The position numbers were made by a program, and so were the translations under genes. 64,000 nucleotides of DNA from Pleurocapsa minor HA4230-MV1. GTDB taxonomy: Bacteria > Cyanobacteriota > Cyanobacteriia > Cyanobacteriales > Xenococcaceae. The notes beneath the pieces were generated by a model that saw only the letters and a program-made list of their open reading frames with translations, was not told where the DNA came from and made no database searches. Shown here in pieces: positions 25,069-33,757 of this stretch. The stretch covers positions 1 to 64,000 of the forward strand of contig JAHHHZ010000029.1 of NCBI GenBank assembly GCA_019359095.1. The letters run 5' to 3'. Every line of letters starts with the position of its first letter. The first letter of the stretch is position 1.

Positions 25069-25548
25069 TTAATTTGATGAGTAAGTACGAACTTCAGCCG
25101 TTCCGAGTGGAATTTCTGCTGTCAACCCTACTGGTTTGCTATAAACTCTATACAGCAAACTTTGATCGAAACCTGTAGTTCTAACACCACGTAAATTAAC
25201 TTTTAGAACCGTATCAGGAGCAACTGCTTGAGTAAAAGCGATAGTTGCTTTTCCGCTATTAATAGAAGCTTGAGCATCAATTTTTTGACCAGTTACATCT
25301 GTTACTTCAATATCTTTAGAAAGACTTACTTTTTCTGGTAAATAGATCGAAAGCTCCGAAATAGGGGTTTTTTGAACATGAACTTTAAAGTTATGAGTAG
25401 CGTTTTGAATACGAGCATTACTGGGAATTGCTGCACTATCAAAAAGATGGTTAGCATCAGGATAATCTGACTTTCCGCTTGCCCAAGCTGTAGCTGGTAA
25501 AGATATGGCAATTAAGGTAAATGCAACAGTAGAAATTAGCTTTTTCAT
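25069..25548 (-). CDS. DUF2808 secreted protein, copy 1
   Basis: The 159-residue protein has a signal peptide ending at ATAWA-SG (about residue 24). The DUF2808 domain follows, a beta-rich fold found almost only in cyanobacteria (IQNATHNFKVHVQKTPISELSIYLPE, later LRGVRTTGFDQSLLYRVYSKPVG). The function is unknown. It pairs with a second DUF2808 gene 100 bp upstream. The proteins share only the domain, so they are old paralogues. Each has its own regulatory box, here at 25609-25626, linking them to the metal regulon. Confidence 0.75.
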   Translation of the reverse strand: MKKLISTVAFTLIAISLPATAWASGKSDYPDANHLFDSAAIPSNARIQNATHNFKVHVQKTPISELSIYLPEKVSLSKDIEVTDVTGQKIDAQASINSGKATIAFTQAVAPDTVLKVNLRGVRTTGFDQSLLYRVYSKPVGLTAEIPLGTAEVRTYSSN

Positions 25549-25608
25549 GATTTATTCCTTGAAATAATTAACTTTATTGGTTCTTATTTATTAGTTTGAC
25601 AAAGCTAA

Positions 25609-25626
25609 ATGAAATCGAAGTGAAAT
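25609..25626 (-). promoter_or_regulatory. RppA-type box upstream of DUF2808 copy 1
   Basis: ATGAAAT-CGAA-GTGAAAT on the plus strand, with one mismatch in the second half-site, 61 bp before the start at 25548. Confidence 0.55.
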
Positions 25627-25646
25627 TTCAGTTTTTTGTATGTTTT

Positions 25647-26132
25647 TTAGCGTTGAAAATTACGAATTTGGGTAACGCCAAGATCTAATTCTGTTTCGGT
25701 ATCGGCAAGCTTTGTTTTGATTCGATAGCTCCAAGAGTTGCGATGAAGTCTTGAAAGAATTACTTTATTCATGTCAATTTCAATCTCGTTTGTTGACTTA
25801 AGTGGTTCAGTAAAATTAATAATTACTGCATCATCACCAACATTAGAGTTAGTTGCTATCTCTTTCCCAGATCGATCATGTACTGTAATATCGTTTTTGA
25901 CAGTAACTCCTGGAGATAAAATAACTTTTACTTGAGAAACAGCAGAACTAGTTTCAGGAATTTGAATTCTAAAGGTATGTCTCACATTTGACCATCTTGT
26001 TTGAGGAGATTGAGTAGAGCCTACAAGATAAGGAACGGTTGATTTTTCTCTAGTTGAATAGGCAAAAGTAGCAGAGCTTAAAACTGTAAAAGCAACAGTT
26101 GTAGCTATAGTAAAAATAAGTTGTTTTTTCAT
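25647..26132 (-). CDS. DUF2808 secreted protein, copy 2
   Basis: The 161-residue protein has a signal peptide (about 1-24, SSATFA) and a DUF2808 domain. Within it, RWSNVRHTFRIQIPETSSAVSQVKVIL opens the domain and IEIDMNKVILSRLHRNSWSYRIKTKLAD closes it. It should be periplasmic or surface-exposed. The domain is of unknown function. Its own box lies 86 bp upstream, so each DUF2808 gene can be switched on independently by the same regulator. Confidence 0.75.
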   Translation of the reverse strand: MKKQLIFTIATTVAFTVLSSATFAYSTREKSTVPYLVGSTQSPQTRWSNVRHTFRIQIPETSSAVSQVKVILSPGVTVKNDITVHDRSGKEIATNSNVGDDAVIINFTEPLKSTNEIEIDMNKVILSRLHRNSWSYRIKTKLADTETELDLGVTQIRNFQR

Positions 26133-26217
26133 CTTGAGTCTTAAGAAGTAAAGATTTTTTACTTTAGATTCACGTTTATTTCATGAATCTTTAGATCTAC
26201 TAAATTGACTGATGAAA

Positions 26218-26235
26218 ATGAAATCAAGATGAAAT
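26218..26235 (-). promoter_or_regulatory. RppA-type box upstream of DUF2808 copy 2
   Basis: ATGAAAT-CAAG-ATGAAAT on the plus strand. Both half-sites are perfect, 86 bp before the start at 26132. Confidence 0.6.
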
Positions 26236-26311
26236 TTAGATTTTTTACCTAAAGATTTAATTTTTCTCTTAAGACTTACTTATTTGAAAATAGGGTTTTT
26301 ACTAAAAAGAA

Positions 26312-26345
26312 AACCCCGTTTTAATCTCATTATTAAAAACGGGTT
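26312..26345 (-). terminator. Intrinsic terminator downstream of the FixH/YtkA-like gene
   Basis: On the minus strand AACCCGTTTTTAAT pairs with ATTAAAACGGGGTT around a short loop and is followed by TTTTCTTTTT. This is a textbook rho-independent terminator. The surrounding spacer (26133-26505) otherwise holds only the DUF2808 copy 2 promoter and A/T-rich sequence. Confidence 0.75.
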
Positions 26346-26505
26346 CGTTACAAAGGTGTAAAAAATACCAACTTAGCTATTAATTAAACTATTAGTTTTA
26401 AATATATATTAGCTTTCATGGAAAGTTAATTCAAAAAGTATCAATTATAACTCTGGCATTGCCATTGAATTATCTTGAGCGCTGACATTTTCAGCTAAGA
26501 AAATA

Positions 26506-26982
26506 TCATTGCTGAAAACTAAAACGACCGTTTACGTTTTCTCCACTAGCATCTGCGGTTATTTTAACTTGATATTGACCAATTGTCGTACCAGGAAATA
26601 AAACCGTGTAATGTTTTTCTTCAGCATCATAAGTGAGATTTAGACTTTGTTGTTTGCCATCAGGTGACTGAACTAGAGCCGTTACTTTCGCATTAGGAAT
26701 AGCTTCGTGAGTATCACCTTTTTGTAAGTACAAGTCTAAGTGAGTTCCATTTGACTCTTTCTCAGGTACAAATTCTAAATGATAAGGACCTGATTCGACT
26801 ACTTGTCCTCCAAGAGATTCACCACTATCATCTTTATTACTATTGGCAATAATTGAAGTATCAACTTGGGATAAAGAATTTGTAGAAGAGTTATTTAAAT
26901 CTTTACCTTGAGCGACGTTACTATAGACTAATGAAATTCCGAAAATACTTAAACTAATTAAAATTAATCTAGATAATTTCAA
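26506..26982 (-). CDS. Secreted FixH/YtkA-like beta-domain protein
   Basis: The 158-residue protein has a signal peptide (about 1-26, ending VAQG) and a 35-residue Ser/Asn-rich linker. A beta-sandwich follows (YHLEFVPEKESNGTHLDLYL, VTALVQSPDGKQQSLNLTYD, HYTVLFPGTTIGQYQVKI), the layout of FixH/YtkA-like domains. Such domains often accompany copper transport systems, but no Cys or Met-rich copper site is evident here. It has its own box and terminator, so it is a single-gene unit beside the RND pump gene. Confidence 0.6.
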   Translation of the reverse strand: MKLSRLILISLSIFGISLVYSNVAQGKDLNNSSTNSLSQVDTSIIANSNKDDSGESLGGQVVESGPYHLEFVPEKESNGTHLDLYLQKGDTHEAIPNAKVTALVQSPDGKQQSLNLTYDAEEKHYTVLFPGTTIGQYQVKITADASGENVNGRFSFQQ

Positions 26983-27046
26983 GTTACTTCCTCCTTATTT
27001 AGAAAATTGAATTTACAACAGATTCTACTTAGAATGACATTCCAAA

Positions 27047-27064
27047 ATGAAATGAAGATGAAAT
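27047..27064 (-). promoter_or_regulatory. RppA-type box upstream of the FixH/YtkA-like gene
   Basis: ATGAAAT-GAAG-ATGAAAT on the plus strand, 65 bp before the start at 26982. About 45 bp around it (27024-27068) are nearly identical to the promoter of the RND pump at 30295-30339. Confidence 0.62.
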
Positions 27065-27145
27065 TTTAGCAGAAGTTTTATCATTTGCGCGAAGATATGC
27101 AATTGCGTTAGCGAAGCTTCTACGTTATTAATGAAACCAGAATTT

Positions 27146-30100
27146 TTAGATTTTAATTACCTCCGAAATTACCTTACCATCCTCAACGACCGACGTATTC
27201 GGCTTGGGTATCAAGAACTTGCCAAACTTAGCGTACAAGGCGGGTAAGACTAACAAAGTTAATGCAGTAGAAGTAACCAACCCTCCCAGTACCACGACAG
27301 CTAGAGGTCGCAAAATTTCTTTTCCCGCACCCGTGCCGATAACCAACGGAATCATTCCCAAAGCAGAAGTCAACGCTGTCATCAAAATAGCTACTAAACG
27401 TTCCATAGAACCCTCAAAAATGACCTGCCGTAAAGGCATTCCCCCTGCTAGTTTATTGTTATAGTTATCCACCAGCAGCAATCCGTTGCGTGTTGCCACT
27501 CCGAATAAAGTAATAAATCCCACTAGCGAGGCTACAGATATTATTCCTCCTCCTATGGCAATAGAAAATATCCCTCCTACTAATGCCAGAGGCAGGTTAA
27601 TCATAATCATCAGCATAGCTCCCAAAGATTTTACAGCGAAATACATTAAAACTGCGATTACGATAAGTGCTAGTCCCCCATAGATTAATAAATTCTGACT
27701 TGCTCGTTGTTCCGATTCAAATTGACCGCCGTATTGAATAAAATAGCCTGTAGGCAACTGCACCGACTGACCTACACGCTCTTGAATTTCGTCTACGACT
27801 GAACCTAAGTCTCGACCCGATACATTGGCAGAAACAACGATTAAACGAGAAACATTTTCTCGATTAATTGTGTTAGGTCCCGTTCCATAATCAATGTTGG
27901 CAACTTGAGCGAGGGGAATTTTTTGACCTGTAGGTGTATCGATTAATAAATTACGGATTACGTCTAAGTTGTTGCGAGCTTCTTCACGCAACCAAACCAC
28001 CAAGTCAAACAATTGCTGTTCTTGGAGAACTTGAGAGACGACTGTTCCATTGAGTGCTGTTTCCACCATCTCAGCTAGATTACCGACGCTTAATCCGTAG
28101 CGTGCAGCTGCTTCTCGGTTAAATTGAATTTGTACCTGTTTGATAGGTACTTGGGGTTCAAGTTGTAAATCTACCAGCCCCTCAATATCTTGTACAGTTT
28201 CTTCTACCTCAGAACCCAAACGACGTAATTCTTTCAAATCAGGACCAAAAACTTTAATTGCGATCGCACTTCTGACTCCAGACAATACTTCATCCATGCG
28301 GTGGGAAATAAATCCGCCAATGTTAGGAGCGACTCCAGGAATTCTCGCAAATTCCTCTCGTAACTTGTCAATACTCCCTTCTCTATCTTTCAATCCCTCT
28401 TCGCTCAATTCTACATCTAAATGACCCAGGTTGACTCCGCCTGCATCAGCATCCCCTGAGGCGCGTCCAGCCCTTAGCTGTACAGTTTTGAATCGCTTAT
28501 CTTCTTTGAGGGCATCCTGCATTACTATTCCAGCCTGATTTGTCGCTTCCAAAGAACTTCCTGGATAAAGCAGCATCGTATTCACCAATGATGGTTCTTC
28601 AAATTCTGGTAAAAATACCCGTCCTAAACTTGGCAGAATTGCCAAAGAAGCGACTAAAGAAGCTCCTGCTACTACTAAAATAATGTTGGGGGAACGGGTA
28701 GCAAAATTAAGCAGAGGTCGATAAATTCGTTGCGATAAAGCACTAACCCAAGTATCATCCGATGGCAAAGGTCGCTTGGTTAGCAAAATCGCGCACAGTG
28801 CTGGAGATAGGGTCATTGCCACCAGGGTAGAAGCAAAAATTGATACTAAGTAAGCAACACCCATCGGCGCAAAAATGCGACCTTCTACTCCCGTCAGCGA
28901 AAAAATAGGTGCAAAGACAACCGCAATAATGACTGTGGAAAAAATAACGCTGACTCGTACTTCTACTGAGGTGTCGTAAACCACTTGAAAAGGATGCACG
29001 GGATTTTCTGCCAACTGATTCTTTCGCAAACCTCGATAAGCATTTTCCATATCGACAATCGAGTCATCTACTACCGAACCAATTGCCACTGCTAAACCAC
29101 CTAAAGTCATAGTATTAATTCCCTGACCGAACCAGCTTAAAATCAGCATTCCAATCAAAACCGATAAAGGAATTGCGCTGAGGGTAATAATGGCAGTGCG
29201 CCAGTTCATCAAAAATAATAATAGGATAATCGAAACAATAATAATTCCGTCACGCAGAGAACCAGTAACGTTTTCGATTGCAAATTCAATAAAATTTTCC
29301 TGACGAAAAGTTTCCGTTACTGTTACATCTTTGGGTAGTCCAGCTTTGACCTCTTCTATCGCCATTTCAATCTCTCTGGTAACGGTAGGAGTATCGTATT
29401 GAGGTTGTTTATTAATCATCACAACAATAGCTGACTGACCATTTAAACTGCCATCCCCACGCTTCAAAGCAGCTCCAATTTTCACGTCTGCTATATCTTT
29501 AAGTAACACGGGTGTGCCATTACGAGCGGTTATCGCCGAATTTACCAATTGCTCGATTGACTCAATGCGTCCCATGCCACGAATAATAATTTCTTGGTCG
29601 GGATTAATCAAAAAACCGCCTGCTGCATTAACATTAGCTCCTCTAGCTGCTGTGGTTACTTCATCTAAGGTAATATTAAAAGCTTTTAACTTAGCTGGAT
29701 CGACCAATACCTGATATTGGCGCACATCTCCCCCATAGGCAATGATTTGAGAAATCCCTGGTATAGCTAGCAATCGATTAGTTACATCGCGATCAATTAA
29801 GCGTCGCACCTCCATGAGTGGAGTCGTTTGAGCCGTGAAGGCGTACTGAACGACTGTACCAATCGGAGAAGAAATAGGGGAAATTTGCGGATTTTCAACG
29901 CCTTCTGGTAATTTTTGCACTATCTGTTGCAATCGCTCCGTTACCAACTGACGTGCTTGATAAATATTTGTCCCCCACTTGAAGATTACTTTGACCACGG
30001 AGATGCCCACCGCAGAAGAAGAACGCACTGTTTCTACGCCAGGCGTACCATTGACCGTACTTTCAATCGGCAGAGTAATTAGCGATTCAACCTCTTCAGG

Positions 30101-30271
30101 AGCGAGTCCTGGGGCTTCTGTTTGGATTTCTACCTGTGGAGGGGCAAAGTCAGGAAAGACATCTAAAGGCATTTTGGTGAGATTATACGAACTCCAGATT
30201 GTGACGACAATGGCTCCTATAACTACCAGCCAGCGTTGGATTATCGACCATTTGAGAATAGAGTTGAGCAT
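27146..30271 (-). CDS. Heavy-metal efflux RND permease (CusA/CzcA family)
   Basis: The 1041-residue pump has the RND plan: TM1 near 14-32, a large periplasmic porter domain, and a cluster of TM segments around 340-500. A second periplasmic domain and the last TM segments follow. FPDFAPPQVEIQTEAPGLAPEEVE is the HME-RND start. The TM4 motif VDDSIVDMEN carries the acidic proton-relay residues. It should export monovalent or divalent metal ions from the periplasm, with the adaptor at 35722-37425 and TolC at 23470. No Met-triad of CusA could be placed with certainty, so the metal is left open; copper is favoured by context. Confidence 0.88.
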   Translation of the reverse strand: MLNSILKWSIIQRWLVVIGAIVVTIWSSYNLTKMPLDVFPDFAPPQVEIQTEAPGLAPEEVESLITLPIESTVNGTPGVETVRSSSAVGISVVKVIFKWGTNIYQARQLVTERLQQIVQKLPEGVENPQISPISSPIGTVVQYAFTAQTTPLMEVRRLIDRDVTNRLLAIPGISQIIAYGGDVRQYQVLVDPAKLKAFNITLDEVTTAARGANVNAAGGFLINPDQEIIIRGMGRIESIEQLVNSAITARNGTPVLLKDIADVKIGAALKRGDGSLNGQSAIVVMINKQPQYDTPTVTREIEMAIEEVKAGLPKDVTVTETFRQENFIEFAIENVTGSLRDGIIIVSIILLLFLMNWRTAIITLSAIPLSVLIGMLILSWFGQGINTMTLGGLAVAIGSVVDDSIVDMENAYRGLRKNQLAENPVHPFQVVYDTSVEVRVSVIFSTVIIAVVFAPIFSLTGVEGRIFAPMGVAYLVSIFASTLVAMTLSPALCAILLTKRPLPSDDTWVSALSQRIYRPLLNFATRSPNIILVVAGASLVASLAILPSLGRVFLPEFEEPSLVNTMLLYPGSSLEATNQAGIVMQDALKEDKRFKTVQLRAGRASGDADAGGVNLGHLDVELSEEGLKDREGSIDKLREEFARIPGVAPNIGGFISHRMDEVLSGVRSAIAIKVFGPDLKELRRLGSEVEETVQDIEGLVDLQLEPQVPIKQVQIQFNREAAARYGLSVGNLAEMVETALNGTVVSQVLQEQQLFDLVVWLREEARNNLDVIRNLLIDTPTGQKIPLAQVANIDYGTGPNTINRENVSRLIVVSANVSGRDLGSVVDEIQERVGQSVQLPTGYFIQYGGQFESEQRASQNLLIYGGLALIVIAVLMYFAVKSLGAMLMIMINLPLALVGGIFSIAIGGGIISVASLVGFITLFGVATRNGLLLVDNYNNKLAGGMPLRQVIFEGSMERLVAILMTALTSALGMIPLVIGTGAGKEILRPLAVVVLGGLVTSTALTLLVLPALYAKFGKFLIPKPNTSVVEDGKVISEVIKI

Positions 30272-30317
30272 GAAAAATTTAATTTACGACTGACTCTACT
30301 TAGAATGACATTCCAAG

Positions 30318-30335
30318 ATGAAATGAAGATGAAAT
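30318..30335 (-). promoter_or_regulatory. RppA-type box upstream of the RND pump gene
   Basis: ATGAAAT-GAAG-ATGAAAT on the plus strand, 47 bp before the start at 30271. Flanks match the promoter at 27024-27068, indicating a duplicated promoter segment. Confidence 0.62.
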
Positions 30336-30517
30336 TCTAACTGAAGTTTGATTGTTGGCACGAAAATACTTAATCTTGTTTAAAATTCGCTCTTGTTTCT
30401 GCACAAAATTTTATAAGAAAATTTGTTCGCGAAAAAGTTTAACATCCGCTAGCTTTACAGTTATTAAGAGATTTAATTAATTTAATTTATCAAATTTAGA
30501 TTTAAAAACGGCACGAA

Positions 30518-30535
30518 ATTTCATTTTGATTTTAT
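30518..30535 (+). promoter_or_regulatory. RppA-type box upstream of a secreted-protein pseudogene
   Basis: ATTTCAT-TTTG-ATTTTAT, the same orientation relative to the gene as the others but pointing right, 56 bp before the pseudogene start at 30591. One mismatch is present. The rest of the 30272-30590 spacer is A/T-rich and gene-free. Confidence 0.5.
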
Positions 30536-30590
30536 CGGCGATTGAAACAATAAGAATTTAGATATAGTCAAATACAATCCAGTCGATCTG

Positions 30591-31352
30591 ATGTTTATGA
30601 GAATAATTAAAACTAGCAAGTTTTTATTTTTTGTAATTATTATAAATCTTTTCAGCATTGATGTATTAGCAGCACAAAACATTACTTTTGAATATAGAAA
30701 TTTTGTATTAGAGAAGACTGCAATTTTAGCAAAAAATCATTCGTCTCAAACAAATACTAAATTTACCTTCGAAAATTATTTAATTAGACATCAAGGAATT
30801 AATATCTTAGACATCAGTATTCAATATAGTTCTTTTTTAGAAAAAACTAGTTTAATTTCTTATAAAAAAGTATATTTAAACAAGTACAATCTCTACTGCA
30901 AAATTATCCTAGTGAAACTGATTATTGGGAAATAGTCAACTACTATTTAACTCAAAAAATTATCCAACAAAATACTGAATTGTCTTCAGTAACTATTACT
31001 TTGGCAGTTTATCCCAATCAAGAATACTCTTATCATCGCTCAACCACTGTAACTCAAACTTACAGTAGTTGAGAAAAAGAATCTTGGCATTTTAATTTTC
31101 CTGCAAATTTTATACAAAAAAGTCAAGATTCGCTAATGCAAATTGATGTGTATTATACTTATAAAAATAATTTTTCTTCCATTAATTATCCCGACTTTAT
31201 TCCGATTTACTAGCAAATTAAAAACTTTATCGAGACTAGCGTTATTACTAAGGAAGAATCTTGGACAAATATAGAGCAGTAGTTAAAAACAACCTTACTT
31301 CAGCAAAATCCAATGTTTTCCTCTTTATCTCTTGAATTAAAAAAAACAAATT
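30591..31352 (+). pseudogene. Decayed secreted-protein gene
   Basis: The frame opens with a signal peptide (KFLFFVIIINLFSIDVLAA). It shifts frame near 30880 and continues as QVQSLLQNYPSETDYWEIVN, then LSSVTITLAVYPNQEYSYHR. In-frame stops occur near 31071 (TGA), 31212 (TAG) and 31280 (TAG). I do not recognise the family. The remnant suggests an exported protein of about 250 residues. Its promoter box is still present, so the gene was once part of the same regulon. Confidence 0.6.
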
Positions 31353-31552
31353 AAATATTTAGAAAAATTAGTAAGCAGACAAACATAATTAAACTGAATC
31401 ATGTTTAAATTAATTACAATTTTCTAACTTCTAATTCTCAAAATTAGCTTTATTCACTTTAGCTACTTAAACACATCAAGATTAAAGCAATAATCGATGA
31501 TTAAAAATGGCTACAAATACCATAGTTTAGGCAAAATAAGCGAAAAAAACAA

Positions 31553-31771
31553 ATGCTTGCTCTTTCATTAGTAACTTTATTAGTCGCAGCGATCGCTTTA
31601 TACATTAGTTATAAAATCCAAGATGATGTATTTAGGGCTGCAACACGATTTACGTCGTTAACGTTTTCTGTGGTGACGTTATTTTGCGCTCCTTGGATCT
31701 TAAAATTATGTTTGGTGATTATTCCTTTAGTAATTGCTAGCATCGTTTCTTGGTCAACTGAAAATGTTTAA
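31553..31771 (+). CDS. Small membrane protein of unknown function
   Basis: The 72-residue product has two predicted TM segments (about 2-20 and 36-66) joined by a short polar loop (KIQDDVFRAATRFTS). I do not recognise it. It lies 70 bp before the Spy-like gene and may be transcribed with it. Support is composition and position only. The 200 bp before it hold nothing recognisable. Confidence 0.4.
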   Translation: MLALSLVTLLVAAIALYISYKIQDDVFRAATRFTSLTFSVVTLFCAPWILKLCLVIIPLVIASIVSWSTENV

Positions 31772-31783
31772 ACTTTAATTAAA

Positions 31784-31815
31784 TTCGTTAATAAAAGCTA
31801 GTAAATAAAACAATT
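31784..31815 (+). repeat. Promoter-proximal 31-bp repeat, copy 1
   Basis: TTCGTTAATAAAAGCTAGTA and the following bases nearly match 33727-33757 (about three mismatches in 31). Each copy lies just before a secreted metal-linked gene (31841 and 33756), so it may be a shared leader or promoter element. Confidence 0.5.
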
Positions 31816-31840
31816 AACAAATTAGGAGTATAGGCTGTTC

Positions 31841-32428
31841 ATGTTCAAAAAAATACTGTTTTTCCTGGGATTTTTCTCCTTAGTTGCGTCGCTCGTTGTT
31901 CTTAGTTCGCGTTTTGGCTATACTCAACCTCAACAATCAAATCTTTCGCCTTATGCAACGCAACTCGATAGTCCAATTCGCGGATTAACTACTCTTGAAG
32001 TCAACGATCTACTTAACGGACGAGGTGCGGGTTACGCACGTATGGCAGAATTGAATGGTTATCCAGGCCCTCGTCATATCCTCGATCTAAATCGAGAACT
32101 AAAGCTATCTTCTAATCAGATTCTCCAAATCGAGACTGTGTTTAAGCAAATGCAAACGGATGCTAAAGGAGTTGGACAACAAATTGTTAATCTCGAAAAA
32201 CAACTTAGTACTGCTTTTGCCAGTGATAAGATTAATGAAACCGAGATGCAAACAAATATAGAAGAGTTAGGCAAGCTGTATAGTCAGTTTCGTGCGATTC
32301 ATTTGATGGCTCATCTTCAAATTAAGCCTCTGCTTAAGCCAGAACAAATTGATGACTACAATAAGCTTAGAGGTTACAGTAGTACTTCGGAACAGTCAAA
32401 ACCAATTCATCAGCAACGTCATCACTAA
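31841..32428 (+). CDS. Periplasmic Spy/CpxP-like protein
   Basis: The 195-residue protein has an N-terminal signal peptide (about 1-28). A helical domain follows (DLNRELKLSSNQILQIETVFKQMQ, then later HLMAHLQIKPLLKPEQIDDYNKL), which repeats the LTxxQ-like pattern of Spy/CpxP/ZraP family periplasmic chaperones and metal binders. The C-terminal HQQRHH could bind metal. These proteins protect envelope proteins under metal stress. It sits among copper-related genes, in agreement with this role. Confidence 0.6.
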   Translation: MFKKILFFLGFFSLVASLVVLSSRFGYTQPQQSNLSPYATQLDSPIRGLTTLEVNDLLNGRGAGYARMAELNGYPGPRHILDLNRELKLSSNQILQIETVFKQMQTDAKGVGQQIVNLEKQLSTAFASDKINETEMQTNIEELGKLYSQFRAIHLMAHLQIKPLLKPEQIDDYNKLRGYSSTSEQSKPIHQQRHH

Positions 32429-32509
32429 TTTTAGTTACAGAATAACTATTAAAAACAATGCTATTTTCGTAGCTCGATCAATATTAATAAAATCGCTTAG
32501 CACGCCTAA

Positions 32510-32527
32510 ATGAAATTGAGATGAAAT
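32510..32527 (+). promoter_or_regulatory. RppA-type box (reverse orientation) before the copper-storage gene
   Basis: ATGAAAT-TGAG-ATGAAAT, both half-sites perfect, with a third ATGAAAT at 32545-32551. The orientation relative to the downstream gene (32671) is opposite to that in the other promoters. Confidence 0.5.
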
Positions 32528-32670
32528 GCTTGTATGGCAAAGGAATGAAATCTAGATTAAGCCAGAAGAGAGAGGGATCGATACTGCTATTTGATTAGTG
32601 TAAACACAGACAACATGAAAACTGAATCATGTGTGTTTATTACTTTACTTTAATTAATAGGAGTTAAATC

Positions 32671-33018
32671 ATGACAGCAACTCATCAATCCCAACTTGAA
32701 ACTTGTATTCAAGCTTGTTTTGATTGCCTGCGCGCTTGTGAAAATTGTGCCACTGCCTGTTTAGACAGCGATATGGTACAAATGATGGCTCAATGTATCA
32801 AACTGTGTCGGGACTGTGCTGATACTTGCGACATCTGCGCTCGCTTTATGTCTCGTAATTCCGACCTTCACGCCCAATTGTGCGGAGTTTGTGCAGAAGC
32901 TTGCACGCGCTGTGCTGCTGAATGTGAGAAACACGACCACGAACACTGTAAACGTTGTGCTACATCTTGCCGTCGTTGTGCCGAGTCTTGCCGACAAATG
33001 GCAGCAGCAATGGCATAA
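32671..33018 (+). CDS. Four-helix-bundle copper-storage protein (Csp-type)
   Basis: The 115-residue protein contains 21 cysteines, mostly as CxxxC pairs one helical turn apart (CIQACFDCLRACENCATAC and onwards). This is the hallmark of Csp proteins, in which Cys lining the core of a four-helix bundle store many Cu(I) ions. No signal peptide is present, so it is a cytosolic Csp3-type store. It lies amid the efflux and oxidase genes with a good ribosome site (AGGAG). Its likely task is to buffer cytosolic copper not yet exported by CopA. Confidence 0.9.
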   Translation: MTATHQSQLETCIQACFDCLRACENCATACLDSDMVQMMAQCIKLCRDCADTCDICARFMSRNSDLHAQLCGVCAEACTRCAAECEKHDHEHCKRCATSCRRCAESCRQMAAAMA

Positions 33019-33165
33019 TCCTCGTTTTTATGTCTTTGAGCGAGTAAAAATAATTGAGTCGGAGCGTCATGCTAATTACTTTGATATTGGCTTTATTCAT
33101 TCTGGCGTTCCGACTTTATCCTCTTTGATTAACAAGCTACTTATAAATTATAAATAGGAGAAAAA

Positions 33166-33678
33166 ATGGCTAAAGTTGGTTTATTTTACGGTACTCAAAC
33201 TAGTAACACTCAAACCGAAGCTGAGACAATCCAAAAAGAATTTGGTGGCGATAGTGTTGTAGATTTAATCGATATTTCTAGAGCAGAGGCAAGTGATTTT
33301 AACACATACGACTACATAATTATTGGTTGTCCAACTTGGAATGTTGGCGAACTGCAAGATGACTGGGATAACTATTACGAGGAGTTAGATAACATTGATT
33401 TAACTGGTAAAAAAGTGGCTTATTTTGGTGCAGGAGACCAGGTAGGCTATCCCGATACTTTTCAGGATGCAATAGGTATTTTAGAAGAGAAAATTTCAGA
33501 ACTCGGTGGCGAAACTGTTGGTTATTGGTCTACAGAGGGTTATGAGTTTAGTGATTCTAAAGCCCTCCACGATGGCAAATTTATCGGTCTGGCTCTGGAT
33601 GAAGACAATCAATCCGATTTAACCGAAAAACGAATCAAAGCCTGGGTTGCCCAACTAAAGCAAGAATTTAGTGGCTAG
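33166..33678 (+). CDS. fldA: Flavodoxin
   Basis: The 170-residue long-chain flavodoxin has the FMN phosphate loop FYGTQTSNTQTEAE at 6-19. It has the Trp loop around CPTWNVGELQDDWDN, and the Tyr loop around FGAGDQVGYPDTF. It can replace ferredoxin as an electron carrier, as IsiB does under iron limitation in cyanobacteria. Copper and other metals damage Fe-S clusters, so a plasmid-borne flavodoxin in a metal island is sensible. That link is inference. A clear ribosome site (GGAG) precedes the ATG. Confidence 0.93.
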   Translation: MAKVGLFYGTQTSNTQTEAETIQKEFGGDSVVDLIDISRAEASDFNTYDYIIIGCPTWNVGELQDDWDNYYEELDNIDLTGKKVAYFGAGDQVGYPDTFQDAIGILEEKISELGGETVGYWSTEGYEFSDSKALHDGKFIGLALDEDNQSDLTEKRIKAWVAQLKQEFSG

Positions 33679-33726
33679 AATATTGAGCTTGTTTGGTTTT
33701 TGGTAATGCCGTCTATTTTTAACAAC

Positions 33727-33757
33727 TTCGTTAATAAAAACTAGCAAATAAAACAAT
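33727..33757 (+). repeat. Promoter-proximal 31-bp repeat, copy 2
   Basis: TTCGTTAATAAAAACTAGCA and following bases match 31784-31815 with about three differences and run directly into the start codon of the DUF305 gene at 33756. Confidence 0.5.

Noticed and set aside
27204-30293. Several long plus-strand open frames opposite the RND pump gene
   Set aside because: They are antisense shadows of a strongly coding gene and lack ribosome sites and family similarity.
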